A stretch of 64,000 nt of DNA from Clostridia bacterium. Its GTDB lineage: Bacteria; Bacillota; Clostridia; Christensenellales; Borkfalkiaceae. Shown piece after piece: positions 36,184 through 45,273 of this stretch. A model generated the notes under the pieces. The model ran no database searches. It saw nothing but the letters and a program-made list of their open reading frames with translations, and had not been told where the DNA came from. The DNA lies in NCBI GenBank assembly GCA_017508485.1, contig JAFVYV010000010.1, positions 1 through 64,000 on the forward strand, written 5' to 3'. The position numbers were made by a program, and so were the translations under genes. The stretch's first letter is position 1, and every line of letters starts with the position of its first letter.

Positions 36184-36296
36184 TAGTATTGTGGGTAAAT
36201 TTGATATAAAAAATTAACTTTTTTACCCCAATTTTCGCATACTATCGCTAAAAACGGGGGTTTTTTGCCATTTTTTACCGCCTATTTTTTTACAAC

Positions 36297-36330
36297 AAAA
36301 AAAGAGAGACTTTTTAATCTCTCTTTTTAA
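36297..36330 (-). terminator. terminator after the Na/Pi cotransporter gene
   Basis: AAAAAGAGAGA pairs with TCTCTCTTTTT, followed by T residues on the minus strand. Confidence 0.85.
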
Positions 36331-36345
36331 CTAATTTTTATAATT

Positions 36346-38007
36346 TTAATACTTCATAATGCTAAAGCCAACGTTTGTGATGTGGTCGCCTATTCTTTCA
36401 AGATTAGATACGGCTTGTAAGAATATTGAACCAACGTCTGGCGAACATTCGTCTTGACGAAGTCTTTCAATATGCTTTGCTTCTAGTTGAACGCTAATTT
36501 CATCAATACTTTCTTCTATTGCGTTAACTTCTGCAAGTAAACCCCTGTCGGCATTTTCAAAAGCAGACATTGCTTTATCCATTAAGTCGTTAAGTTTTGA
36601 CTGAATATCTTTAAGTTCATCAATGGCTTGTGTAGAAAGTTCGCTATCAATATCTTTTAACTTAAAGGCGTATTCCATAATGTTTTCAGAATAGTCGCCT
36701 ATTCTTTCAAGGTCGCTTACTACGTGGTAATAAGTACCTATTCTCTTTTCTTCGTTAGTTAAACCGTCTTTTGCCATTATCTTTGTTAAGAAAGCCGTTA
36801 TTTTACCGTTTAGGTAGTTTAGCGTTTCTTCATTTTCTTTTAACGCATTTTCATCATCAAAGTTTTTGTCAAGTAAAATACCTAAAGATAAATTTAAACT
36901 TTCTTTTGCAAGACCTGCCATCTTAACTATTTCCGTTTTAATTTGGTTTGCAGCGATAGTTGGCGTTTGTAAAATACGGTCGTCCAGAGAAAATACCCTT
37001 TTCTTTTGAGATGCTTTGTCTGGAACAAGTTTTTCTGCCATTTTTACTAATAGGTTTGTAAATGGTAGTAAAATTAAAGTTGTAATTACGTTAAATATTG
37101 TGTGGAAGTTTGCAATCATTCTTCCTGGTTCGGTTGTGAAACTTATTGTTGCCATTATAGGTTCAATATGGTCTTTAAATATCCAAAGTGGAATTGTAAA
37201 GATTATACAACCTAAAGTGTTAAATAGTATGTGAACGATTGCCGTTCTTCTTGCGTTTGAGTTTGTGCCGATACTTGAAATTAATGCAGTTACACAAGTA
37301 CCGATGTTTGAACCTAATATAATAAATATTGCGTTGTCAAAAGAAATTGCAGTTCCTAATGCAATTAAAATACCCGTTACGGCTGCTGAACTTTGAATAA
37401 CACCTGTTATTGCAACACCTATCAATATCAATAATAGTGGGAATACGTCTGCTTGTAAAACCTTCTTAAACACAGGCAGAATAGTTGCTTTATCTGCTGG
37501 ATTTTCATAAACGATTTGTTCAATTGACATACCGGTTATTTCTAAACCGATAAATATCATACCAAGTCCTAAAAAGATAATGCCTATCTTTTTTAACTTG
37601 TCTTTTTTAGAAAATAGGTCAAAGCCCATACCGATTGTTGCAACAAGCGCTGCAATTGCCGTTATGTTTAATTTACCTATATTGCTAAAAGATAATATTT
37701 GCGCCGTTATGGTAGTACCGATGTTTGCACCCATTATAACGGTGGTTGCTTGTGCTAAAGTCATTAAACCTACGTTAACAAACCCTACTAGCATTACCGT
37801 TGTTGCTGAACTACTGTTTATAATTGCAGTAACGGCAGCACCTATACCTACACCGGCAAATTTATTATTGGTCATTTTGCCAAGCAACTTTCTTAAATTG
37901 TTACCTGCTAACTTTTCAAGATTGTCCCCCATAATTTTCATACCGAACATTAGTATGGCAACGCCACCTAGTATGAAAAATATGTTTTCCCAAATCGCAC
38001 TTCCCAT
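36346..38007 (-). CDS. Na/Pi cotransporter family protein with PhoU-like domain
   Basis: A 553-residue membrane protein. The first about 310 residues hold two inverted repeats of the Na/Pi cotransporter fold, with the paired motifs INSSSATTVMLVGFVN and IQSSAAVTGILIALG and the GANIGTTITA and GSNIGTCVTA turns. The C-terminal about 200 residues are helical and PhoU-like (YHVVSDLERIGDYSENI; AVSNLERIGDHITNVG). It probably couples sodium to phosphate movement with the PhoU domain on the cytoplasmic side. Monocistronic with a consensus -35 (38087-38092). No pho regulator in the window. Confidence 0.9.
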   Translation of the reverse strand: MGSAIWENIFFILGGVAILMFGMKIMGDNLEKLAGNNLRKLLGKMTNNKFAGVGIGAAVTAIINSSSATTVMLVGFVNVGLMTLAQATTVIMGANIGTTITAQILSFSNIGKLNITAIAALVATIGMGFDLFSKKDKLKKIGIIFLGLGMIFIGLEITGMSIEQIVYENPADKATILPVFKKVLQADVFPLLLILIGVAITGVIQSSAAVTGILIALGTAISFDNAIFIILGSNIGTCVTALISSIGTNSNARRTAIVHILFNTLGCIIFTIPLWIFKDHIEPIMATISFTTEPGRMIANFHTIFNVITTLILLPFTNLLVKMAEKLVPDKASQKKRVFSLDDRILQTPTIAANQIKTEIVKMAGLAKESLNLSLGILLDKNFDDENALKENEETLNYLNGKITAFLTKIMAKDGLTNEEKRIGTYYHVVSDLERIGDYSENIMEYAFKLKDIDSELSTQAIDELKDIQSKLNDLMDKAMSAFENADRGLLAEVNAIEESIDEISVQLEAKHIERLRQDECSPDVGSIFLQAVSNLERIGDHITNVGFSIMKY

Positions 38008-38062
38008 TTTTTCTTCCTTGTCATATAGTTTGGTGAAAAGGTGTTTACACTTTCACGATTTA

Positions 38063-38092
38063 ATTTTACATTTTTTTTGAAAAGATTGTCAA
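38063..38092 (-). promoter_or_regulatory. promoter of the Na/Pi cotransporter gene
   Basis: TTGACA (38087-38092) and TAAAAT (38063-38068) with an 18-base spacer on the minus strand. Confidence 0.6.
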
Positions 38093-38145
38093 CCGTTTTT
38101 GGCTAACAACTTAAAATATATTTTTATATTTTTATTATATTGCTA

Positions 38146-38174
38146 TTGAAAATAGGTAAAAAAAGTGTTATTCT
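38146..38174 (+). promoter_or_regulatory. promoter of the serine dehydratase gene
   Basis: TTGAAA (38146-38151) and TATTCT (38169-38174) with a 17-base spacer. It supports the ATG at 38194 over the longer frame. Confidence 0.5.
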
Positions 38175-38193
38175 ATTTGATAGGAGAAAAATT

Positions 38194-39387
38194 ATGAAAT
38201 CATTAAAGTATTTGTACAGAGTTGGAAGAGGACCTTCTTCTTCACACACTATTGGACCTTTTAACGCAAGTATTATGTTTAAAAACTTATACCCTACTGC
38301 CGATAATTTTAAGGTTATTTTATACGGCTCACTTGCCAAAACGGGCAAGGGACATATGACCGATATGGTTATTAAAGAAGCTTTTGAAAATAAGGTGGAA
38401 ATTGTTTTTGACGAGATTACTGAAACTAAAGAACACCCTAACACTATGGAACTTTTTGCTTATAATAACGGTGAACTTTTAGGTTCTTTAAAAGTCTTCT
38501 CCGTTGGTGGTGGTGAAATTCAAATTCAAGGTCAAAAATTACCTGAACAAAAGGAAGTTTATCCACTTAATTCTTTTGATGAAATTAAAGAATATTGCGA
38601 TAATAAAGGTATTAGACTTTACGACTACGTTGAAGAGTGTGAAGGTAAGGAAATTTGGGATTACCTAACTAAAATTTGGGAAGTTATGAAAAAGTCTATT
38701 CACGACGGGCTTAATACTGAAGGGGTACTTCGTGGTGGGCTTGACCTAAAAAGAAAGGCAAGATTTTTATATAGACAAACACACATTGATGAGAGTGAAG
38801 AAACAAAGACAAACCGTTTAATTTGTGCATTTGCTTATGCCGTTAGTGAACAAAACGCATCTACTGGCGAAATTGTTACTGCCCCTACTTGTGGTGCAAG
38901 TGGCGTTGTACCTGCAGTACTAAAATTTTTACAAGTTAAAAGAAACTTTACTGATGAACAAGTGATAAAAGCACTTGCAACGGCAGGTATTATTGGTAAT
39001 TTAATTAAAACTAACGCATCTATTAGTGGTGCTGAGTGTGGTTGTCAGGCAGAAGTTGGTACGGCGTGTGCTATGGCTGCCGCTGCCGCCGCTGAACTTT
39101 ACGGACTTAACCTTGATGAGATTGAGTATGCTGCAGAAATGTGTATTGAACACCATTTAGGGCTAACTTGCGACCCTATTTTAGGGCTTGTTCAAATACC
39201 TTGTATTGAAAGAAACGCAGTTGCCGCTATGCGTGCATTAAACGCAGTTAACCTTGCCGACTTTTTGGTTGATTCAAGAAAGATTAGTTTTGATATGATT
39301 GTTAAAACTATGTATGAAACGGGCAAAGACTTAAAGGTTATTTATAGAGAAACTTCTGAAGGTGGTCTTGCTAAAAACTATAAATAA
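38194..39387 (+). CDS. sdaA: iron-sulfur L-serine dehydratase, single chain
   Basis: Deaminates serine to pyruvate and ammonia using an oxygen-sensitive 4Fe-4S cluster. The 397-residue protein fuses the beta domain (LYRVGRGPSSSHTIGPF at the N terminus) and the alpha domain (APTCGASGVVPAVL; GAECGCQAEVGTACAMAAA; CIEHHLGLTCDPILGLVQIPCIERN), with the cluster cysteines in the alpha part. It is shorter than the E. coli enzymes (about 455). The start at 38194 has TAGGAG and matches the promoter; the longer frame begins in the promoter. The oxygen-labile cluster fits an anaerobe. Confidence 0.95.
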   Translation: MKSLKYLYRVGRGPSSSHTIGPFNASIMFKNLYPTADNFKVILYGSLAKTGKGHMTDMVIKEAFENKVEIVFDEITETKEHPNTMELFAYNNGELLGSLKVFSVGGGEIQIQGQKLPEQKEVYPLNSFDEIKEYCDNKGIRLYDYVEECEGKEIWDYLTKIWEVMKKSIHDGLNTEGVLRGGLDLKRKARFLYRQTHIDESEETKTNRLICAFAYAVSEQNASTGEIVTAPTCGASGVVPAVLKFLQVKRNFTDEQVIKALATAGIIGNLIKTNASISGAECGCQAEVGTACAMAAAAAAELYGLNLDEIEYAAEMCIEHHLGLTCDPILGLVQIPCIERNAVAAMRALNAVNLADFLVDSRKISFDMIVKTMYETGKDLKVIYRETSEGGLAKNYK

Positions 39388-39452
39388 AAGACTTTATAAA
39401 AATATCAATTAACGTATAATTAAAAAGTAAATTAATTTTTTAGAGGTGGTTT

Positions 39453-40607
39453 ATGAAAAAAATATTACCTATTTTATTGTGTATGATTTTTACAATCGGT
39501 CTTACTGGCACCGCTTGTAATAAAGGTGGATTAAAAATGAAAATATTAGGAAACAACTTAAAAGATTATACCGTAGTTTATGGAAAATATGAATACGAAG
39601 ACGCTATGAAAGCAGATTTATCTGCCGCTTCTTGTACGGAATGGGATTTTAACAGACTTATTGCAGAAGAATTCGTTGCTAAAATAAATGAAAAGTTTGG
39701 CGTTACTTTAGAAATTAAAAAGGATACTGAAAGCACGGAAACTCAAAAGGAAATTTTAATTGGTAAAACAAACCGTGTTAGTTTAACCGACCAACCTATC
39801 TTTACCCCTTACGATTATTCTGTTGGTGTTAAAAACAATAAACTTTTCTTCTATGGTGGATGTTATGGAACAACTTATGCTGCTACTAATTATTTTTTAG
39901 ACTACCTTGCTGATGAAAATAATTATACAAAAAAAGTAGCAAATATTGATGCTGACTTTTCCCTTCAAGGAACGCACGACCTTATCACTATTGCTTGTAT
40001 AGGCGCAAGTAATACTGAAGGATACCACCCTCAAAATAACTTTGCTAACGTTAACTACTGGTCTTATCCTGCAACTTTGCAAAGATTAAACTGGAAAACT
40101 GTTTACGTTTATAACTTTGGTTCAAGTGGTAAAACTATGAGAACTGATATTTCAGGCGCTTCTTATCAAGCAACGCAAAAATGGTCTGACTGTGTTGCTA
40201 ATGCTGAAAATTTTGATTACGTATTTATCAAGTTAGGTACTAACGATTTTATTAAAGATAAAACAACTTGGACTGATGCTAAAAAGACTAACTTTGTTAA
40301 TAGTTTTGACAATATGCTTACCACTTTAAGTAGCGAAAATCCAAATATAAAATATACTTTATTGAACTTTTGGACACCACTTACTGAAGGTTATAATTCA
40401 AAAATTAACGAACTACTTGCAGTTTGTTATAATAACGCTTTAGCAAAAAATTACAACATTAAATTCCACGATTTAGCAAGTAATATCAAAAATGACCTTG
40501 GTCCTTCACAATTTTCTTCTGATAATTTACACTTTTCATCAAAAGGATATTGTAAATTTGGCGATTTAGTTGATAAAAAAGTTTTACAAAATTTATGGAA
40601 TATTTAA
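39453..40607 (+). CDS. SGNH/GDSL hydrolase lipoprotein, probable carbohydrate esterase
   Basis: A 384-residue exported protein. Lipoprotein signal with LTGTAC (Cys22). Residues about 35-165 form an alpha/beta domain with EILIGKTNR and LFFYGGCYGTTYAATNYFLDYL, reminiscent of the N-terminal accessory domains found in some glycan-active lipoproteins. Residues about 175-384 are an SGNH hydrolase: block I IACIGASNTEGYH (Ser nucleophile), block III KLGTNDF, and block V SSDNLHFSSKGY (Asp and His). It may remove acyl groups from a glycan at the cell surface. AGAGGTGG precedes the ATG, and a -10 TATAAT lies at 39415-39420. Related by theme, not position, to the GH172/GH183 lipoproteins. Confidence 0.8.
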   Translation: MKKILPILLCMIFTIGLTGTACNKGGLKMKILGNNLKDYTVVYGKYEYEDAMKADLSAASCTEWDFNRLIAEEFVAKINEKFGVTLEIKKDTESTETQKEILIGKTNRVSLTDQPIFTPYDYSVGVKNNKLFFYGGCYGTTYAATNYFLDYLADENNYTKKVANIDADFSLQGTHDLITIACIGASNTEGYHPQNNFANVNYWSYPATLQRLNWKTVYVYNFGSSGKTMRTDISGASYQATQKWSDCVANAENFDYVFIKLGTNDFIKDKTTWTDAKKTNFVNSFDNMLTTLSSENPNIKYTLLNFWTPLTEGYNSKINELLAVCYNNALAKNYNIKFHDLASNIKNDLGPSQFSSDNLHFSSKGYCKFGDLVDKKVLQNLWNI

Positions 40608-40618
40608 GTAAATAAAAA

Positions 40619-40651
40619 ATTAAAGGGATGCAATTTTGCATCCCTTTTTTT
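40619..40651. terminator. terminator between SGNH lipoprotein and trmL
   Basis: AAAGGGATGCAA pairs with TTGCATCCCTTT, flanked by A and T runs; serves both convergent genes. Confidence 0.85.
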
Positions 40652-40655
40652 GTTT

Positions 40656-41153
40656 TTAATATCCCCTACCAGTTAGTTCGCCTTCTTTAGTTAAGTCGTT
40701 AAAGTCGTTTTGGCGAAGTGCTTCGTAAACGGCTATTGCAACTGAGTTTGAAAGGTTAAGTGAACGAAGGTCTGAAAACATTGGTATTCTTACCGTTTTG
40801 TCGTAATGTTTTTCAAGTAGTGGTTCAGGAAGTCCCCTTGTTTCTCTACCAAAAAATAAAAAGTCGTTATCTTTATATTTTGCGTCCGTGTATACGCTTT
40901 TTGCTTTGGTACTAAAGAAGTAGAAGTTGTCCCCCGTGTAATACTTATCAAACACTTCTTGCACGTTTTCGTGCACTTCTATTTTAACCGAACTCCAGTA
41001 GTCAAGCCCTGCTCTTTTTACTGCCTTTTCAGATATATCAAAGCCAAGTGGTTTTACTAAGTGTAAAACGCAGTTGGTTGCGGCTGCCGTTCTTGCAATA
41101 TTGCCTGTGTTTTGTGGAATTTCCGGTTCTACTAAAACGATATGTAACGCCAT
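40656..41153 (-). CDS. trmL: tRNA (cytidine/uridine-34-2'-O)-methyltransferase
   Basis: SPOUT-class methyltransferase for the wobble nucleotide of leucine tRNAs. The 165-residue size and the motifs LVEPEIPQNTGNIARTAAAT at the N terminus, FLFFGRETRGLP and IPMFSDLRSLNLSNSVAIAVYEALR define TrmL. Last gene of a group running from 44131 leftwards, 9 bases after the nitrilase-like gene. Confidence 0.95.
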   Translation of the reverse strand: MALHIVLVEPEIPQNTGNIARTAAATNCVLHLVKPLGFDISEKAVKRAGLDYWSSVKIEVHENVQEVFDKYYTGDNFYFFSTKAKSVYTDAKYKDNDFLFFGRETRGLPEPLLEKHYDKTVRIPMFSDLRSLNLSNSVAIAVYEALRQNDFNDLTKEGELTGRGY

Positions 41154-41162
41154 ATTTTCTCC

Positions 41163-41828
41163 TTAAAAAACCCCTTTTAACCCCCGTGATTTGGTGGTTA
41201 TTTTGTGGTAGTCTTTTTTTATTTTTAAGTCTATTTCTTTTGTGCCTTTACCTGCAAGTAATATCTCTCCGTTAGTGTCGGCTACTTGAACGTAGTCTTC
41301 GGCTATCATTGATATTATAACGCCGTTTGTAAACGCACTTGCTCTTAACATTATTTGTGGTATTGAAGAAGTTATTTTTTTATAAACGGATATTATAAGG
41401 TCGCTTTCCCCTAAACTTAAGGTCTTTGAAATTTCAGGGAAAAATATGTCTTCCCCTATAATTACACCTATTCTTCCTATACTTGTGTCGTAAACCCTAA
41501 ACCCTGCGCCACCTGTAAATTCGCTTTCGCTACTAACGTTTACCATATCGGATACGCCTAGTATTTTGCCTTTATCTGCTATAACTGCAGAGTGACGAAA
41601 AGTACCGTAAGTGTCTGTATCGCAACCACTTATAAGCACGGTGTTTAGGTCTTTTGAAAGTTTAGATAGGTCGGAAAAATATTCCGTTTTGCCTTCTAAC
41701 TCCTTTTTATAACTAACAAGGGGTAAGCCGTTAAAACCAAACACTAATAGGTCTGGTTTATCTATATTTTCTAAACTATTTGACCAAAAAGAATTTAAAC
41801 TTTGGTTTGACACAAAACAAACTTTCAA
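41163..41828 (-). CDS. nitrilase-fold protein lacking the catalytic residues
   Basis: A 221-residue protein resembling the carbon-nitrogen hydrolase family: TYGTFRHSAVIADKGKILGV, then SIGRIGVIIGEDIFFPEISKTLSLGESDLII. In active members the second stretch has the nucleophile Cys (IGVLICYDxxFPE); here that position is Gly (IIGEDIFFPE). The usual first catalytic Glu after the PDLLVF strand (FPE) is also replaced (FGFNG), and the Lys-containing loop reads VSDMVNVSSE. It is therefore a likely pseudoenzyme, perhaps structural or regulatory. It lies between dusB and trmL and is probably cotranscribed. The family assignment is moderate; loss of catalysis follows from the alignment I made by eye. Confidence 0.6.
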   Translation of the reverse strand: MKVCFVSNQSLNSFWSNSLENIDKPDLLVFGFNGLPLVSYKKELEGKTEYFSDLSKLSKDLNTVLISGCDTDTYGTFRHSAVIADKGKILGVSDMVNVSSESEFTGGAGFRVYDTSIGRIGVIIGEDIFFPEISKTLSLGESDLIISVYKKITSSIPQIMLRASAFTNGVIISMIAEDYVQVADTNGEILLAGKGTKEIDLKIKKDYHKITTKSRGLKGVF

Positions 41829-41883
41829 CTATCTCTCCAACATTAGGTATTCTATACATAATATTGAAAATTAGCCCTTTTTG

Positions 41884-42816
41884 TTAAAGATATTGGTTAA
41901 ATAATTCCTTTAATTCTTTAGTCGTTTCGGTCATATTTGCTTTTACCCTTAACTCTTTTACGTTCATTCCTTTTAAGTAGTAAGGTAAAAACTTTCTAAA
42001 ATTTACTGCTACACGCTTATCTTCGTATCTTGTAAGTAGTAGGTCTAAATGGTTAATTAGCGTTTCTTTTAGGCTAAACTCATAGTCAATTCCTTGAAGT
42101 TCGCTAAATATGTACGGTTTTATTATTGCGCCACGGCCTATCATAACGCCGTCTGCTCCCGTTTTTTCCATCATTTCATCAGCACTTTCTTTTGAAACTA
42201 TACTGCCGTTTGCAATAATTGGTATTTTTACGGCTTGTTTTGCCTTTTTTATTTCATCAAAGAAGATATCGCCTGAATAGTACATTTCCCTTGTTCTTCC
42301 GTGAATTGTAATTAAACTTGCACCTGCGCCTTCTAACATTTTGCAAAATTCTTCAGTAATTAAGTTGTCTTGCTTTAAGCCTGTACGAATTTTTACCGTG
42401 ATAATTTTGCCCGTCTTTACGCACTCTTTTACTATTTTTTCTGCAAGGTCGGGTTTACCAAGTAATGCGCTACCTTCACCGTTTTTTATAATTTTAGGTA
42501 CGGGACAACCCATATTTATATCAATTATAGGAAATGGACTTAAATCTTCACTTTCAATTGCGTCTTTCATACAAATTGGGTCTGAACCAAAAATTTGCGC
42601 TGAAGTTAAACCGTTGTCGGCCGTGCGCAAAAGGTCTTTTGTCCCCGGTGCTTTGTAGATTATACCTTTTGCACTTACAAGTTCAGTCACTAATAAACCT
42701 GCGCCATAGTCACAAGCAATTTTTCTAAATGCAAAGTCGGTAAAACCTGCCATTGGGGCTAAAAACAAGTTGTTTTTTATGGTTAAGTTACCTAATTTTA
42801 TAGACTTTATATCCAT
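41884..42816 (-). CDS. dusB: tRNA-dihydrouridine synthase
   Basis: FMN enzyme reducing uridine in the D loop of tRNAs. The 310 residues show APMAGFTDFAFRKIACDYGAG, VDINMGCPVPKIIKNGEGSALL (family text reads IDINMGCPVPKI here), VKIRTGL, LITIHGRTREMYYSG (active region) and the GRGAIIKPYIF segment. Length normal. Its first 29 bases overlap the end of the flippase gene, which implies translational coupling. Confidence 0.95.
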   Translation of the reverse strand: MDIKSIKLGNLTIKNNLFLAPMAGFTDFAFRKIACDYGAGLLVTELVSAKGIIYKAPGTKDLLRTADNGLTSAQIFGSDPICMKDAIESEDLSPFPIIDINMGCPVPKIIKNGEGSALLGKPDLAEKIVKECVKTGKIITVKIRTGLKQDNLITEEFCKMLEGAGASLITIHGRTREMYYSGDIFFDEIKKAKQAVKIPIIANGSIVSKESADEMMEKTGADGVMIGRGAIIKPYIFSELQGIDYEFSLKETLINHLDLLLTRYEDKRVAVNFRKFLPYYLKGMNVKELRVKANMTETTKELKELFNQYL

Positions 42817-44131
42817 TTAATTCCCTACTTTCGTTAAACTTTATACAAATATACAACAAATTTAAAAAAGTAGCAACTAAAAACGCACATATTGAAGCAA
42901 TTACACCTGCATAGATATTTATATTTTGGTTAAAAAGTAGTATTACCGTTAACGGAATTTTTATGGTTATTGCAGTAAGCATATTCGTTAGCGACCTATA
43001 CGGTTTGTTTATGCTTATTAGTATTGAGTTGGTGGTTTGCGTAAGTGATAGTAAAATTATTGTTGGCGACATAGTTTTTAGTAAGCCTATTAAGGTGGCT
43101 TTACTAAAGTAATCTAACCTTGAAAACAAAATATTTACTATGGTAGGTGCAAAAAAGAATACACCTAAAAAACAAGGAAAGGCTAAAAGTAAGGTTAATA
43201 GTATTGAGTTTGTTATTCCCCTTTCCCTTTGTTTACCATTATTTTTTGCTATTATTGGTATAAGCGCAACGGACACGCCGTAACACACGGAAACGGGCAT
43301 ATTTATTATTGAGTGCGCCGAGCCTGAAAATAAACCGTATAAAAGAGTGGCGTCTTCCCTATAACTTTTTAATAAGTTTACTATTAAAAAACTGTCAATT
43401 AAGTGAGAAAGTGGAAAAGATATGCCGATAAGCATTATAGGTAGCACCGTTTTAAATAGGTCTTTTGTTAAAATTTTTCTTTCATCTTTTTCTATTTTTG
43501 TAAACAACGGCTTTTTTATTTTTATTTTGTAAAAAAGGGCTAAATATATTAAAGTTATAACTTCGCTTATGGTTACTGCTAAGGTTGATACGCCTACTTG
43601 AATTTTAATGCTACCTAAAAATAGGTTGACTAAAATTAAGCCAAAAATTAGTTTTACCACCTGTTCAATTATTTGTGAAAGGGCAGTTGGATACATATTT
43701 TTTTCACTTTGAAAAAAGCCACGAAAACAAGAAATTAAACTTACAACTAAAACGGACGGTGCTAAAAATATATAGCCTATATATGCGTTTTTATCTCCTT
43801 GCAGAGTGGAAATTGGTTTTGAAAACAAGGCTAAAAAAAGAGTGCCGAAAAGCCCAACGAAAAATAGTAGTCTAAAGGAAGATGAAAGGTATTTTTGTTT
43901 TGTTTTTTCATCATCAATTTGAACTAAATTTTTTGAAAGTGCCGTTGGTACTGCCATTGAAAAATCAAGTAGTAGTGCGTAAACTGGAAATACCATTTGG
44001 TATAAACCTATACCTACCCCACCTAAAAAATTGGTGAGTGGAATTCTATAAAACGCACCTATTATTTTTGCTAAAAAGTTGCCGATTGATATAATTAAAG
44101 TGTTTTTTAAAAACAAGTGTTTTTCCTGCAT
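42788..44131 (-). CDS. SpoVB/MurJ-like lipid flippase of the MOP superfamily
   Basis: A 447-residue membrane protein with about 12 helices. The N-terminal pattern FLKNTLIISIGNFLAKIIGAFYRIPLTNFLGGVGIGLYQMVFPVYALLL is typical of SpoVB-like members of the polysaccharide-transport branch. Such proteins flip lipid-linked cell-wall precursors; SpoVB acts in spore cortex synthesis and paralogs serve vegetative growth. Which role applies cannot be told. It is the first gene of the group ending in trmL. The ATG is at 44131; the only upstream element is the minE terminator. Confidence 0.8.
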   Translation of the reverse strand: MQEKHLFLKNTLIISIGNFLAKIIGAFYRIPLTNFLGGVGIGLYQMVFPVYALLLDFSMAVPTALSKNLVQIDDEKTKQKYLSSSFRLLFFVGLFGTLFLALFSKPISTLQGDKNAYIGYIFLAPSVLVVSLISCFRGFFQSEKNMYPTALSQIIEQVVKLIFGLILVNLFLGSIKIQVGVSTLAVTISEVITLIYLALFYKIKIKKPLFTKIEKDERKILTKDLFKTVLPIMLIGISFPLSHLIDSFLIVNLLKSYREDATLLYGLFSGSAHSIINMPVSVCYGVSVALIPIIAKNNGKQRERGITNSILLTLLLAFPCFLGVFFFAPTIVNILFSRLDYFSKATLIGLLKTMSPTIILLSLTQTTNSILISINKPYRSLTNMLTAITIKIPLTVILLFNQNINIYAGVIASICAFLVATFLNLLYICIKFNESRELNGYKVYKIR

Positions 44132-44170
44132 ATGTATAAGAATTTTTAGATTTTTATTAGGTCAAAAATA

Positions 44171-44217
44171 AAAAAAATAAAACCTTTGTTTACAGTATTT
44201 GTAAAAAAAGGTTTTTT
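44171..44217 (-). terminator. terminator after minE
   Basis: AAAACCTTT and AAGGTTTT arms with TACA/TGTA pairing inside, followed by a long T run on the minus strand. Confidence 0.75.
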
Positions 44218-44229
44218 ATGTTTTTTAAC

Positions 44230-44472
44230 TTAATCTTTTGGTAAAAAAGAAAAACTTTTTATTCTATTTGCTTCTGCCGTGACCGTTATTTTATAACCGT
44301 CCCGTTCCCTTAGTATTGTTAAAATAGGCACTTCTTTAATTTCAAAATAGTCTTTTAGAAGTTCGTTTAAGTCGTTTATTACTACGCTTACAAAATCTTC
44401 TTTTATTAAAAGCCTATCGCTTTCAATTATATTTTTTAGCCTTAATAATTCCTTTTTTTCTACCTTTTTCAA
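44230..44472 (-). CDS. minE: cell division topological specificity factor MinE
   Basis: Stimulates MinD ATPase and gives the Min system its spatial pattern. The 80-residue protein aligns with MinE: ERLK-like LLRLKNIIESDRL in the MinD-contact helix, then DLNELLKDYFEIKEV and a C-terminal beta strand pair (ILTILRERDGYKITVTAEA). The start is TTG, overlapping the minD stop by four bases (TTGA), so the two are translationally coupled. MinC is not in the window. Confidence 0.85.
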   Translation of the reverse strand: MKKVEKKELLRLKNIIESDRLLIKEDFVSVVINDLNELLKDYFEIKEVPILTILRERDGYKITVTAEANRIKSFSFLPKD

Positions 44473-45248
44473 AGCCGTTTTAACCCCCTTTTTATACTAC
44501 CAAAAAAGCCTGAATATTTGCTAGTTGTGTCGTAAATTTTTTTGGTATTTTTAATTAAATTTTGGCTTAAAATTTTGTACGCTTTATAAGAACTGCTATT
44601 TTTTGGTACGCCACCACTACTTAAAAATACTATATCTTCTTCTGGCAAAACGCCTATTAAATTGGTTTTTAAAAGACCTTCCACGTCGCTTGGCATCATC
44701 ATTTTGTTTTCTAAAATAAGGTCACCCCTAACCCTATTTATTGCTAAAGACACCCTATCTAACCGATAACTTTTTAGTATTGATATAACTTTATCTGCAT
44801 CTCTTAAACTTGAAAGTTGAGGGGTGGTTACCACTATTGCTTCATCTGCAATTGATATTGCCCTATGAAAACCTACGTCTATACCGGCAGGGCAGTCAAG
44901 TATTATATAGTCAAAAATTGCATTTACCTTTTCAATAATAAGTTTTATATTTTGACCACTTATGCTACTTACCGTTTTTGTTATTGATGGTAGTACGAAT
45001 AGGTTTTTATGCTCTTTTATTTCTACTAACGCTTGTTTTACCCTACATCTTCCTTCAAAAACGTCTAAAATGTCGTAAGAAACTCTGTTTTCTATGCCCA
45101 TAACGACGTCTAGGTTGTTAAGTCCAAAGTCAAGGTCAATTAAAAGAACTCTATATCCTAAATTATTTAACGCCACCCCTAAGTTTGAAGTGACCGTTGT
45201 TTTGCCTACGCCACCTTTACCTGACGTTATAACTATTTTTGTTGCCAC
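44469..45248 (-). CDS. minD: septum site-determining ATPase MinD
   Basis: Deviant Walker ATPase that binds the membrane and places the division site. The 259 residues begin ATKIVITSGKGGVGKTTVTSNLG (deviant Walker A), with LIDLDFGLNNLDVVMG and IILDCPAGID (Walker B and switch). The C terminus SGFFGSIKRGLKRL is an amphipathic membrane-targeting helix. The start is GTG at 45248 with AAAGGTG upstream. It lies 103 bases after mreB with a terminator in between. Confidence 0.96.
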   Translation of the reverse strand: MATKIVITSGKGGVGKTTVTSNLGVALNNLGYRVLLIDLDFGLNNLDVVMGIENRVSYDILDVFEGRCRVKQALVEIKEHKNLFVLPSITKTVSSISGQNIKLIIEKVNAIFDYIILDCPAGIDVGFHRAISIADEAIVVTTPQLSSLRDADKVISILKSYRLDRVSLAINRVRGDLILENKMMMPSDVEGLLKTNLIGVLPEEDIVFLSSGGVPKNSSSYKAYKILSQNLIKNTKKIYDTTSKYSGFFGSIKRGLKRL

Positions 45249-45273
45249 GATTTCACCTTTTGTTTATTTTAAA

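Noticed and set aside
36220-36262. ACCCC ... GGGGGT followed by T, terminator-like on the plus strand.
   Set aside because: Only five base pairs with a loop of about 26 bases, and there is no plus-strand gene upstream to terminate.
37580-38080. Long plus-strand open frame (166 codons) opposite the Na/Pi cotransporter gene.
   Set aside because: It is a mirror of a hydrophobic coding sequence, has no ribosome site or promoter, and the opposite strand matches a known family along its full length.
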